Positions 9,776 to 20,529 of a stretch of 64,000 nt of DNA are shown here, in pieces. Each line of letters opens with the position of its first letter. Positions within the stretch are counted from its first letter, which is position 1. The notes beneath the pieces are model-generated. The model was not told where the DNA came from. It saw only the letters and a program-made list of their open reading frames with translations, and ran no database searches. The translations under genes were made by a program, and so were the position numbers. Source of the DNA: Cervus elaphus (Eukaryota; Chordata; Mammalia; Artiodactyla; Cervidae); the NCBI RefSeq assembly GCF_910594005.1, contig NC_057841.1, positions 13,501,001 through 13,565,000 of the forward strand. The letters run 5' to 3'.

Positions 9776-11340
9776 GTCACTGTCTTCCCCCGCATATAGA
9801 ACTCGAGTTCCAGGGGAAATTCTCTCTCTGGGTTGTTCTTTTCTTCGGGTCCCTCTTAGGGCACTCATTTTTCCAGCGCCCCCGTTCTTTGCAGTAAGCG
9901 CACTGATCTTTCTTTAGGGCCTGCCTTTTTGGTCTCTCTGTTTCTCCCGTCTGGGGGTCTCAAGGCTCCCTCAATTCTGTTCCAGCCTTCATCCCCGCAA
10001 AAAGAATCTTGGTTAGCTCTCTCTGGTTCTTCTGGTTTTCTTTTGCCCTATGTTCCCTATCTTTTTTCCTGATCTTCTCAGCTAGTTCCCTTTCCTCCCG
10101 ACGAAGTCGTTCCTCCCTTTCTTCTGGGGTCTCCCTATTATTAAATACCTTTTTAGCTGCTTTCAGTAAGTCTTGTATTGTCTGCTCTCCTAACCCCTCT
10201 ATCTTTTGTAATTTCCTCTTAATATCTGGGGCTGCCTGATTCACAAACACTAGTAGAACTGCAGCGCGTGATTCCTCAGCCTGGGGGTCCATGGGTGTAT
10301 ATTGCCTAAAGGCTTCCATTAGCCTCTCTAGGAAGGCTGACGGGCTCTCAGTGGGCTCTTGCCTTACTAAATTTACCTTTGCCAAATTTGTCGGCTTCCT
10401 AGCTGCGGCCCGCAGGCCAGCCATTAGAGTCTGGTGGTACACTCGGAGACGCTCCCTACCTTCCACTCGCTCAAAATCCCAGTTAGGCCGCAACAGAGGA
10501 AACCCCTCGTCCACGAGATGAGGCTGGGTGGTTGGTCTCCCATCGACCCCCGGGACCCGTTTCTGCGCCTCTGCCAGGATTCGCTCCCGTTCTTCCGTGT
10601 TGAAGAGCACCTGCAACAGCTGCTGGCAATCATCCCAGGTGGGGTTATGAGTGAACAAAATGGGAAAAGGGCCAGTATTGCTAGGTTCGCTCTCCGTCCG
10701 GGTTAGCTGGTCCCACCCGGACGGGGAGTGCCTGTACAGTAGATGAAGGTTCCCCATGATCCTGCTCACCCCTACTTCCTCTATTCTTTCTCCGGGGTCA
10801 GGATTCCCTTGTCCCTTCTGATTCATTGGGGGGGGGGGGGCTCTTCCCCCCGGGGGAACCTGCAACGGAGGAGGGGCATATGGTGGGGGCCTAATTTCTG
10901 TCTCCAAGTCAATCAGGTTCCAGTCCGAGGATTCCTGCAAGACCAGTTTTGGGCCCTTATTCTTCTTGGCTTCCTCTGGGGCAGTGGGAGTTTTCATAAC
11001 TAGGGCCTGTGCATTAGGAGAATCAGGGAGTTTGTGAACAAAAGGTTTTAACCATTCGGGCAGATCTTTTACTAGATCTTGCCAGACCATAACATATGGG
11101 ACTTGGCTCGGGTGGCCCCAGGGATCAGGAGCCATAACTTTTTCTTTTTCACTGCCCGAATAATAGAAGGTTGAAAAGTTTCTTCTGAAGGCCATCCAAC
11201 CTGGAAGGCAGGCCACTCTGCAGAGCAAAAGGTTATTAATTTACTCTTTGTAACCAGTAGCGACAGTTCATATGCTCTAGCCCTGACATCCGAGAAATGA
11301 TCAGTCATGAGAGAGAGTGAGGTAGATTTTCTTGCCCCAT
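9776..11340 (-). pseudogene. gag: gag polyprotein (MA-p12-CA-NC), broken
   Basis: About 1.56 kb, close to a full gammaretroviral gag. The natural start is ATGGGGCAA at 11338-11340 (Met-Gly-Gln, a myristoylation-type N-terminus). The frame changes soon after, within a CT repeat near 11308, so the matrix segment (VRARAYELS...EWPAFQVGWP) lies in a second frame (11072-11308), and it changes again near 11135. The long open stretch 9960-11228 (422 codons from a non-ATG start) covers the rest of MA, a PPPY late motif (residues 114-117) and capsid with a major homology region (about 289-308). It ends in a charged helix and an in-frame TGA (9960-9962). The nucleocapsid knuckle follows that stop at about 9865-9910, with Arg in place of the zinc-binding His. 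Confidence 0.93.
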
Positions 11341-12328
11341 AGCGAGAGTCAGAAGAAAGTCACCGAGAATTACCACCAATAAATCCTATCGGGAGTGGTG
11401 GCGGCCAGGAGGTTGGGCTTGTGGTATGCTTCGTGGAACTATTTGAGTGCCTTAGTCGTTGCACGGAAGTTTTCTTGCTGGGGGCGGGCACCCTAAGGGT
11501 TTCTAGCCCGTTCCGTGACCCCCTTATCCTTTCATGGGAGTCTTCCAGTGGCAGGCGCCCTATCGGCTCTTAAGTGCCTGTCCCGTGCCCACACAGATGG
11601 GTTTTTATTTGGCCAGATTCTCGGTTTAGAATACGAGAAAAAAAGAAAGGAGTTTCACCCTCTCGGGCTCCCGTTACTGGGGCTGACTTGTTGGGAGGCC
11701 TTCAGAATCTGCCAGGGAGTAGCCCTGGCCGGGACTCGTCAGTTGCCCCGACAACTGTCTGCCTGTTCACTGAAACTCCCAGAAACAGAAATGAGGCTCC
11801 AAGGCTTTATAGGAAGAAGTAGACAACGACACACCAGAGAACAATGAGACAGGAGACAATGCCGGCAGTTACACAGAAAAACACACATACATCGGCCGAC
11901 GACACAGATCCTCCGGAACAAGGGTCACCTTACCGTATGGTGTCCACTGTTCCCCAGATTCGGGCTTAGGAGAGGAGGTCTCCTTCCCGCAGAGCTGGCT
12001 GCCTCCCAGCGCACTCGCTGGCCGTGGCCTCACGCCAGCCGGAACGGCCAGTCCGTTCCCTCATGGAAAGCTTTCCCTAACGCCAGACACCTTCCCGCTT
12101 CACAGCAGGGCCCCGGATTTACTCTGGTCTTTTTCTGCGCCAGACACCTTCCCGCTTCACAGCAGGGCCTCGGCTTTACTCTGGTCTTTTTCTGCGCCAG
12201 ACACCTTCCCGCTTCACAGCAGGGCCTCGGCTTTACTCTGGTCTTTTTCTAATCCTGCCTGAGCACCGGTGCTATTCCCTATCTTTTTTTCCCCTTTGTT
12301 CCAAAGAGCATTCTTCCCCAGTCAAGGG
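11341..12328 (-). other. Proviral leader / 5' untranslated region
   Basis: About 1 kb between primer site and gag start. It is GC-richer than the flanks and holds the packaging region in intact relatives. It contains a 57-bp triplicated unit (12081-12251). Open frames here on either strand (for example 11515-11847 plus) show no recognised domain and are treated as chance. Confidence 0.75.
12081..12251 (-). repeat. 57-bp tandem repeat, three copies, in the proviral leader
   Basis: Copies start at 12081, 12138 and 12195 with exact 57-bp period, each beginning cgccagacaccttcccgctt and ending with a ctggtctttttct block. Copies 2 and 3 look identical; copy 1 differs at two positions (ccccggat versus cctcggct). 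The high identity suggests recent amplification. Confidence 0.93.
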
Positions 12329-12346
12329 ATCCCGGATGAGCCCACA
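12329..12346 (-). promoter_or_regulatory. Primer-binding site, tRNA-Pro-like
   Basis: The 18 nt located 2 nt inside the 5' LTR read TGTGGGCTCATCCGGGAT on the minus strand. This resembles the tRNA-Pro primer site used by murine-leukaemia-type viruses, with apparent differences at positions 3 and 10. It would prime minus-strand DNA synthesis. Confidence 0.75.
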
Positions 12347-12348
12347 AA

Positions 12349-12778
12349 TGTTCTGCCCGTAGTCCGAGTCCCCGGTCAGGAAAGAAGACTCCTCGAAACA
12401 ATGCAACTCGCAATAGGGGAATTTATTACTGACTCGAGCCAGGGCCTCCCGCCCTCACCAGGTGTGTGAGGACGAAAGGCCCCGAGCCCCAGTTCTCTCG
12501 GGTATTTATTAGGTCAAAATAAGCAGCAGGTAGTTGGCGCAATCGGATTGGTTGCACAGTGGGTAGTTGGCGCAAGCTGATAGGTTACACAGTTGCAAGG
12601 TAATTTTTGTTGGCCCAACGTGAGGCTTTCAGCTTTCCCCTGATAGGTTCCCTTTTCTCTGGCTAGGCATATGTTGACTGGCTGGCTCTAGGAGGCCTGA
12701 TTATTATGTTACCCTGGGAAACCAGGCTACTCCCTAATCTAGGCTGCCTGCCATGGCGTTAGCCATGACAGCCTCACA
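12349..12778 (-). repeat. Proviral 5' LTR (430 bp)
   Basis: Same length and sequence as 5781-6210 apart from five transitions. As the 5' LTR it holds the proviral promoter: U3 CCAAT motifs, TATA-like box complement at 12500-12513 and AATAAA complement at 12422-12427. The termini TG...CA are intact. Confidence 0.96.
12500..12513 (-). promoter_or_regulatory. LTR TATA-like promoter element
   Basis: CCTAATAAATACCC-type element on the minus strand, downstream of CCAAT-type motifs and about 75 nt before the polyadenylation signal. Transcription would begin roughly 25-30 nt further along the minus strand. Inferred from LTR layout only. Confidence 0.5.
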
Positions 12779-12783
12779 GAGGG
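12779..12783. repeat. Provirus target-site duplication, right copy
   Basis: gaggg immediately after the LTR end CACA, matching 5776-5780. Confidence 0.85.
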
Positions 12784-13562
12784 CAGTTAGAGTCTGATGA
12801 CACGCTGTCTGTGAGCCCTAATTTGGTCTGTGAATCCAGAGTGGCTGGCTGCCCGAAGAGCTGACATTTAAGTTGAGTCCTGAGATGAATAAGTATAGCC
12901 AAGTGAGATCTGGGGAGAAAGATCATTGCAAGCAAATCCAAAAGTCTGTGCAAACATGACAGAGTCAAAGAGAAAGCTGTTAGTCATGCTCTGCTTTCAG
13001 ATGGGCCCCATACAAAACAACAGGAAAATACACAAGGAAAAAAAGACACTGCCTTCAAATAACATGTAGTGGGATTATTTCAATAAATAGATGGAAGGTT
13101 TTATTTTACTAAGGGTTTTGATATGTATTATATCAAGACATTTGAACCCAATCATTTGATGATGTATTCAGAAGTAAATGCATTAGCCTCATTTTAGAAA
13201 TAAATGCATTGAGCTTCACTAAGGGAGAATGACTGAGTTCCTGAAAAATCATGGGATGTGTAGTTTCCCATAAATAAGTATTTGGAAGCTGACTCTGCAA
13301 GACATTTATGCTTTTTCTGGTATAGCACACATAAAATTTACATGTACGTATCAGTATAAAACATGGGAATAAGAAATATTTAATCAACCTGTGCAAGAAG
13401 TCTTCTCTAACCTTCCCTTCCTTTGTTGTTTGGCCTAAAGGCTCCAAAGCCACCCTTGCTCATTCAAAATTAGCACTATCTTATGACCAATTATGAATAC
13501 TGGATGACGGGGGTTATAATTAGAGGCTAAAAGACTGAAAGCATTCCCTGAGAAGCAAGAAT
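12784..13562. other. Unique sequence right of the provirus
   Basis: The 106-aa minus frame at 13133-13453 has no recognised domain and no supporting signals. Nothing called. Confidence 0.5.
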
Positions 13563-13975
13563 TAAAAAAAAAAACCTTTATTGTATTTGTGTATAGTTGA
13601 TTGCAGTGTTGTTTTAGTGTCGTATATGTCTAAGTGATTCAGTTATACACACACACGTTCTTTTTCAGATCCTTTTCCCATATAGGTTATTACAGAATAT
13701 TGAGCAGAGTTCCTTGCGCTATACAGCAAGTCCTTGTTGGTTATCTGTTTTATATGTCATGGCATGTGTTTGTTAATTCCAAGCTCCTAATTTGTCCCTC
13801 CCCTTGACATTTCCCCTGTGGTAACCATAAGTTTGTTTTCAAGATTTGTGAGTCTCTCTCCATTTTGTAAGTAAGTTTATTTATGTCATTTTAAAAACAT
13901 TAAATTCCACATGTGAGTGATACCATATGGTATATGTCTTTCTCTGTCTGACTTACTTCACTTAGTATCATCATC
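13563..13975 (-). mobile_element. L1 3' UTR fragment
   Basis: Opens with the complement of a poly(A) tail and reads the ruminant/artiodactyl L1 3' UTR in antisense ('gagcagagttccttgcgctatacagc', 'cttacttcacttagtat'). No ORF2 coding part. Confidence 0.8.
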
Positions 13976-14789
13976 TTTTCTTTTATATCAGGCCTATCCT
14001 CTGATGCCTTGCTGTTATCCCTGGGATAAGCTGAGTACTTGATCGAGGGAGATTTACAGTGAAAGAAAGGGACACGCAAAGTGACATTGCTACCTAATGC
14101 TTACAGAGATCTGTGTCTGTACAGCTAAGGAAGTAATCTCACAGTGAAACCAGAAAGATGGAATTTTATATATGGTTCAAAATATTTAGCTTTGCTATTG
14201 GAAATATATATTTTAATATAAAAGACAAAAATGTTTCTATTAGGCCCAGTAGCCAAAATGGTATTTATCAAATGAAGGCGATTTATTAGATTGTAAAGCG
14301 AGGAGCCTAAGAGAGAAGTTTAAAATGTTAATCCAGTTTTTCATTGGATTAGAAATAAAATGTTCTTATCCACACCTGTAACAAGCACATGTCTAGAAAC
14401 TTTCATAGTGGTCCCTACTGGTCCATAATACATATAGTCAGAAGTTAATGTCTGGAAGTATAGCAGTTGTACATTTTATCAGGGAAAGGAGAAAAAGGTA
14501 AATCATGAAACATGAATAATAAAGAGCTTTTCCCTACCACTGGAAAATTTATGTTCAAGACTAAATTAGTTTCTCATAAATTATGCACAACCTGTTATGA
14601 TGTTAGCAGAAATGTGGTACAGTCTACTGCCAGCTTTGTTTCTAGTGCAAATTCTACAGCATCTTTGAAAATGTATTCATTTTTATGAAAATTTGGAAAT
14701 GATAACATCATTGGTTTTTTGCTCAAGAAGTTTATTAGCATAGTAACTAAAGCAATGTGGAAATTAAATCAGGGCTGTTTATGTGGTCT
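13976..14789. other. Unique sequence, nothing recognised
   Basis: AT-rich, no open frame or repeat recognised. Confidence 0.5.
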
Positions 14790-14905
14790 GTGCTCATTTA
14801 CTCAATTGTGTCCGACTCTGTGACCCGATGGACTGTAGCCCACACGGCTCCAAGGTCTGTGGAATTTTCCAGGCCAAAAATACTGGAGCAGGTTGCCATT
14901 TCCTG
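14790..14905 (-). mobile_element. Bov-tA SINE, partial
   Basis: Antisense BovB-like tail ('gtgtccgactctgtgacccgatgg') to 'ggttgccatttcct'. The tRNA-derived head is missing. Confidence 0.8.
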
Positions 14906-15421
14906 CCCCTCCTCCTTTCTATGCTACCTTTAAATGTCTGTTCCAGGTATTTCTGAGGTCCAGAGATGTCAGAAACAGTCAGTGTTGGTGGCCGGAACTC
15001 TAGCAGCAGACAGGGATGATGACCGGGGGCAGAGGTGGAGAGAAGTTAGTAGTGCAGAGTGAGACAGAAATCTACAGTCCCCATGGCCGTGGCTTTGTGC
15101 TTTCTCGACTTGAAAAATACTCATCAAACAAAACACGCATGTTGTTTCATAGTCTGTGAATTTGAATTTTTATAGCCTGTGAATGTGAATTTGATTGAGA
15201 CCTAGCACATGCCTGAATCTTTATAATGTTTTCATCCTATTAGCAAATTTGGAAAGGGCCAGCTCAGGGTCAAACGTGCATTCTCATATATTACGCTTAG
15301 AAAAGTATTACAAAGTGCTACAACCATTCTGATGTGCAATTTAAGACCATGTAATACCAGTCCATAAAATGTTTATAAGTTAACCCAGGACTTTTATTTT
15401 TAAGATGAAAAATTTTAGTAT
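14906..15421. other. Unique sequence, nothing recognised
   Basis: No coding or repeat signal seen. Confidence 0.5.
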
Positions 15422-15432
15422 CATTTGCACAT

Positions 15433-15712
15433 GCTGTTGCTGCTGCTGCTAAGTCACTTCAGTCGTGTCCGACTCTGCGCGACCCCATAGACGGCAGCCC
15501 CCCAGGCTCCCCCGATCCTGGGATTCTCCAGGCAAGAATACCGGAGAGGGTTGCCATTGCCTTCTCCAACGCATGAAAGTGAAAAGTGAAAGTGAAGTCG
15601 CTCAGTCATGGCAGAGTCTGAGCGACCCCATGGACTGCAGCCTACCAGGCTCCTCCATCCATGGGATTCTCCAGGCAAGAGTACTGGAGTGGGCTGCCAT
15701 TTCCTTCTCCAC
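15433..15712 (-). mobile_element. Bov-A2 dimeric SINE with target duplication
   Basis: Two BovB-derived monomers with the gaaagtgaaaagtgaaagtg linker, flanked by the 11-bp direct repeat catttgcacat at 15422-15432 and 15713-15723. The perfect duplication implies a fairly young insertion. Confidence 0.93.
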
Positions 15713-15723
15713 CATTTGCACAT

Positions 15724-17049
15724 ATACATATATATGTATACAAGTACATAATGTGTATATACTCACATAATTAAGGGGAAACTAACCATACCAGTTATAA
15801 AACATATGTATTAAAAAAAAACTATGATGTTCAACAGAGGAGAATTAAATTAACTAAAATAAACACATAGAACACTATGCAATTGTTCAAAATAATGGTC
15901 TTAATACTTATACAGTCTGGAAAATGTTAAAGTTTTAGATTTTAAAAGTGGTCAAAAACATTGAAAATAAATTTTTTTAAAAAAAATATAAACAATCAAT
16001 GTTCTATTGATTGCCACTGAATGATAAAATGTCAGATTTTTTTCTATTTTTCTTTTAATATTCTCATGTTTTCTCCAGTAAACAGTTATGCTTTAATAAT
16101 TACAATTTTTAAAAGATTAAAATACACATTAGGTTTACACTGAGGATCTAAAAAGCATGTTTTCTTTAAATATTGTATCTAAAATTGTGTAAAATGTGGA
16201 GTTTGAGTAAGATGGGACTTGCTTTACCTGGGTAGAGTGCTCTTTATTCTTTTTAGTATCTTGGTACTTTTGGTTAAATGTATCAAAGCACAAATTATTT
16301 CAGGACTTTTCTTTTACAATGAAACATTTACAGCCACAGAATGTGATGATTTTGCTCAGGTCTTTAGACTTTGATTTCCGTTTTTGTACCTGCCCTGAGC
16401 TTCATATTAGTAAGTGGAGAGAGGGAAGAAAAAGAAAAAAAGATTTCATTCTAGGAGGAAAAAAGAAATCCTTCTGGTGAAGGCAAGGCCATTTGCTCTA
16501 GTGGTTGAACACAATTTTGCAAAGTCTTTTTTGTTCCTGGAAAGGGTTTTATTTATTTTTGAAAAACTAATGTGGCAATTTAGAATCCACAGAGGTTTGC
16601 GGTCTTGGTTCAGCAGTGGACAATTTGACAAGGTCTATGGTGCTCCGTTCGGCGTGGAAATTACGTGCTACTTCAAGAGAGGAGAGAGCTCCAGCCATAA
16701 TTCGATGAAGTAGCAAATGACTTGAAATTACTCACATTTTTTCCCCTGCAGATGGAACAGATTTGGACATTTTTAGATAAGGGACTGCTGAGTGGAGGAG
16801 GAGTGGCATTTTATATTCACTGAGTCAGAATCACTGACCCCCTTAGAGCTACTGTTCATTATTAATCATAGTAATTCTGAAAGTGGCATTTCTTTTCTTG
16901 TTAGAATGGCTTTGTCAAACTTACTCAAGCAAAAGAAATATTTGTTAAAAATATGGATTCTTAGGACTCTTCCTTTGAAAATCTGATTTAGTAAGTTAAT
17001 GTGTTGAGACCCGGAATCTGTTTTTAAATATTATCCATGTGATTATTTT
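15724..17049. other. AT-rich unique sequence, no gene called
   Basis: The 99-aa plus frame at 16414-16713 is Lys/Arg-rich at its start because of an A-rich tract, and has no recognised domain. Nothing else noted. Confidence 0.5.
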
Positions 17050-17290
17050 TTAAAAAATAATTCTGTATTGAAATATAGTTGATGTACAATATTGTGTTAG
17101 TTTGGCATATGATTTGGCATTTACATATATTATGACTGTCTCATTAGTGCCTCAGTGGTTTTGGACCTCACCAGATCACATCCTGACAATTATTTCTCCT
17201 GGCAGTGTTTTAATACAAGTCATTATTCAAAATGACTTTTTGGTAAGAGGTGCATTATCTCTTTATATTGCTCCTTTTCATCTCAATGTG
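17050..17290 (-). mobile_element. L1 3' UTR relic (degenerate)
   Basis: 'ttctgtattgaaatatagttgatgtacaatattgtgttag' matches the antisense start of the L1 3' UTR; similarity fades after about 17135, so the right boundary is uncertain. Confidence 0.45.
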
Positions 17291-18838
17291 GTCCAGTAGA
17301 TCTGCATTTTGCTATAAAGATTTTTGCATAATTAAAGGCTAATCAATACTACATGGACACACACACACAAATCACACTAGATCTCACAGTTAATGGTGAT
17401 TATTGAGTCCAGGTGCCAGTACTATGCCAATACTCTGACCCATGGTCTTAGTACATGACTCATAGGGTGAACATTACAAGGCAGATCATGACCAGCTCCA
17501 AGGTAAAAAGTAATTTTAGGACAAAATTTGAGTGGTTTCCTTGAAAACGAAAAGAAAAAAAATTGTATTTGTTGACCCATGTTTTCCTTGTCTTAGATAT
17601 TTTGGGGAAAATGGATTGCTTCCCCAAGCCTTCCAAATTCTACAGCCCTCAAATCTGCAAAATACAATGACATTCTACTTCCACACCTGTGCTCATGTCA
17701 TAGTAGCTTAGGGTAATTCAGTGACTCCTTTTTGAAGTTTTATGTAGTGTCGTCTACAGGACCAAGACTCCTTTGAAGCAGTTTTGAAACATATTGTTTT
17801 AGTAGCATCAGGGTCTGGAAACCCAGGCTGTCATCTCTGTGAGTGAATGGAAACTTTATTCATTGCATCTGCTATTTACATGGACATATTCACATGCGCA
17901 CATCACTGTTGCTAGGAGACTCTGAACTAGATCCTGCCACCAGCCAGGAGAGATGCATAAATAAATGTCATCAGATCACCCCTGTTATCACAGCACACTG
18001 TTTTCTCCATTGCTCATCTTACTGCAGCTGAATTACACTTCAAAACCCAAGCCTGCTTCAATTAGCCCAGGCGGTCGAATGTCTGCAAATATCTTAAACT
18101 AAAATGAAACACAGCACAGTTAGTCACTGAGAATTCTCCCTTCCATACCTGATTTTCTGACGTACATTCATACATGTTTCTTAAATCTAAGAATGCACAG
18201 TCAATCTCTTTTACTATATCTCTACTCTGTCTATTGCAATATCCAGTGAATATTCTCTTAGTGGTACTGCTTAGAAACTATAGTTTTTCCAGAGCATTCT
18301 TTTATTCATTCATCCAACACATTTTTGTATAATTGTATTGACTGGACTGCTGAGTACTTATCAGGTTAGGCAATAAAGAGACCTGTCATATGTATTTTCC
18401 TGAGTAGGAAGAAGAGTGAGAAGCAGCCCTTAGTGTCTGTTTTCTTCTAATGTGTCCATGAAAACATCTGCTTGCTTAGTGGAGGAACAGAGAAGCTCTG
18501 TTCTGATCAGACAGTTTCACTCTGTGCTGACGCGCAGCTCACAAGGTGTGACAGCGATCTGGCAGCAGCTTTCCTGTTTCTGTTTTTTTTTTTTTCCTTT
18601 CCTTTTCCTTCTCTTTTCTCTTGTTTCCGTTTCTTTTCTCTCCCTCCCCTTCCTTCCTCCCTTTCTTCCACTGGAAGAAAAGTTTTCTTCTAACAGTTTC
18701 AAAATGGAGTCACAAGGACAGACCAAATTCATGTGTAAATAGTAGGTTTTCCGTCCCTTCTTTGTTTTTTTCCTTTTTTCTCTTCTTTGGATTTTTATTA
18801 CCTTTCCTGTATGTTGGAGATGCACGACTATAGGACTT
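17291..18838. other. Unique sequence with pyrimidine-rich tracts
   Basis: Strong T/C strand bias at 18581-18672 and 18752-18800. A MIR/L2-type 'attcattcatccaacacatttt' scrap lies near 18304-18370. No gene recognised. Confidence 0.5.
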
Positions 18839-19048
18839 TGTTGTCGTTGAGTCACTAAGTTGTGTCTGACTCTTTTGTGACCCCATGAACTGTAGCCCGC
18901 CAGGCTCCTCTGTCCATGAGATTTCCCAGGGAAGATTACTGGAGTGGGTTGCCATTTCCTTCTCCAGGGGATCTTCCCAATCCAGGGATTGAACCATGTC
19001 TCCTGCATTGGCAGGTGGATTCTTTAACACTGAGCCACCAGGGAAGCT
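18839..19048 (-). mobile_element. Bov-tA SINE
   Basis: Full-length antisense Bov-tA: BovB-like tail at left, ending with the complement of the tRNA-Glu-derived head ('ccaccagggaagct'). Confidence 0.92.
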
Positions 19049-19162
19049 GTATTTAACGTTAGAAAATTAAACTCAGTGGAGTGTATTCTGTTTTCTGGCC
19101 ACAGTTACCATATATTGAGGTAGTATTTCCTGAATATTTATTATGTTCATAGAGTGTAGACA

Positions 19163-19353
19163 GCATGCGTGCATGTTAAGTCGCTTCAGCTGTGTCCAGC
19201 TCTTTGTGAACCTATGGACCGTGGCCCGCCAGGCTCCTCTGTCCATGGGATTCTCCAGGCAAGCATACTGGAGCCAGTTGCCAAGCCCTCCTCCGTGTCT
19301 TGTCTCCTGAATTGGCAGGCGGGTCTTTTACCATTAGCGCCACCTGGGAAGCA
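19163..19353 (-). mobile_element. Bov-tA SINE
   Basis: Antisense, from 'gttaagtcgcttcagctgtgtccagc' to 'gcgccacctgggaagc'. Slightly shortened in the middle. Confidence 0.9.
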
Positions 19354-19579
19354 CCAAAATATTTGCACTTTTCACCTGCTTTTGGGATGCTGACTTAGTT
19401 AAAGTATCATCAATATCACTTTTTAAAGATAGGCAATTAATGATAGTTTTTATTCATTTTAGTATGTAGAATTTTGCCATGGAGGAAAGCCATCCTTTCT
19501 AGTCCTGCTGTCTCTGGTCTAACCTTTATTCTCAGAGAATTTCAAGGCTGTTATCTGGTTAACTTAGACTTCACCTAGT

Positions 19580-19772
19580 GGGCTTCCCTTGTGGCTCAGC
19601 TGGTAAAGAATCTGCCTGCAGTGCGGGAGACCTGGGCTCCCTGCCTGGTTGGGAAGATCCCCTGGAGAGGGGAAAGGCTACTCTCCCCAGTGTTCTGGCC
19701 TGGAGATTCCATGGACTGCATAGTCCATGGGGTCGCAAAGAGCTGGACACGACTGAGCAACTTTCACTTTCT
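19580..19772 (+). mobile_element. Bov-tA SINE
   Basis: Sense copy from gggcttcccttgtggctcag to 'gagcaactttcac'. A short direct repeat ttcaccta at 19570-19577 and 19773-19780 may be the target duplication. Opposite in orientation to the copy at 19163. Confidence 0.92.
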
Positions 19773-19902
19773 TTCACCTATAACACCGATTTCTTAAGAT
19801 CGTAGCGATGTAACAGGTATTAACATCTGTTGTTACTTTCACGTTTAAGTAACTAAAATGAAGCCCAGGAAATCTGGAGCGTGTCCAGCGTTGCGAACGT
19901 TG

Positions 19903-20088
19903 TCATTTTTCAGTCGCTGAGTCGTGTGACTTCATGGACTGCAGCACGCCAGGCTTCCTTGTCCCTCACTATCTCCTGGAGTCTGCTCAAGCTCATGGAC
20001 ATTGAGTTGGTGATGCCGTCCAGTCGTCTCATCCTCTGTCGCCCCCCTTTCTTCCTGCCCTCAATCTTGCCCAGCATCAGGGCTTGGG
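19903..20088 (-). mobile_element. BovB LINE 3' fragment
   Basis: Antisense BovB 3' end ('cagtcgctgagtcgtgtgacttcatggactgc') through 'cctcaatcttgcccagcatcaggg'. No usable ORF. Confidence 0.88.
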
Positions 20089-20529
20089 CAGTATGGAGCC
20101 TCAGTCAGCTGTCCCATCCTGAGATGTGCGGTGCTTCTTATGGGCTGGCATTGACGATGAAAATTCTTCCACTGCAGACTGAATACGTGTATTATGTGTG
20201 CACATTGTGCCCATGTCTTTGGGGGAGTTAGAGCAAAACTAAGTTATTTCCTGAGTATAAACAAATTAACCAGGATAGTCGTTAATAGTATCTGATGATG
20301 ACAGCTTGTGTTCCAGGAGGTGTTTGAGATTTAAAAAAAAAAGAGAAAAACGCTGTTAAAGAAAGTTACCTTTTAAAATGTCATTGTGATTATGATCTCT
20401 CTCTTCCTCTCTCAACATGGATTCATAACACCTAAAATTAAATGCATGCATTTGTTTCTACATGATTTTTTTCTTCTGACTTCTCCAGTTGTTTTCATTA
20501 ACTCAGAGTTACAGTTCACAATTATCTTT

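Larger units (their letters stand above)
5781..12778 (-). mobile_element. Gammaretrovirus-like (class I) endogenous provirus
   Basis: Complete proviral architecture on the minus strand: 5' LTR (12349-12778), primer site, long leader, gag, pro-pol, env, polypurine tract, 3' LTR (5781-6210), flanked by a 5-bp duplication. Gammaretroviral assignment rests on the gag matrix/capsid features with a PPPY late motif, one CCHC-like knuckle, a TAG stop between gag and pro as in readthrough gag-pol, a pol-env overlap in different frames, and a TM CX6CC motif. Total length is 6,998 bp against roughly 8-9 kb for intact relatives; the shortfall is explained by missing RNase H and env sequence. Multiple frameshifts and stops make every gene defective. 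I cannot name the exact family without a library search. Confidence 0.95.

Noticed and set aside
5781..12778. Possibility of a replication-competent virus
   Set aside because: gag, pol and env each carry frameshifts or stops, and RNase H and most of env are missing.
16414..16713. 99-codon Lys/Arg-rich frame
   Set aside because: Basic start is due to an A-rich tract; no similarity recognised.
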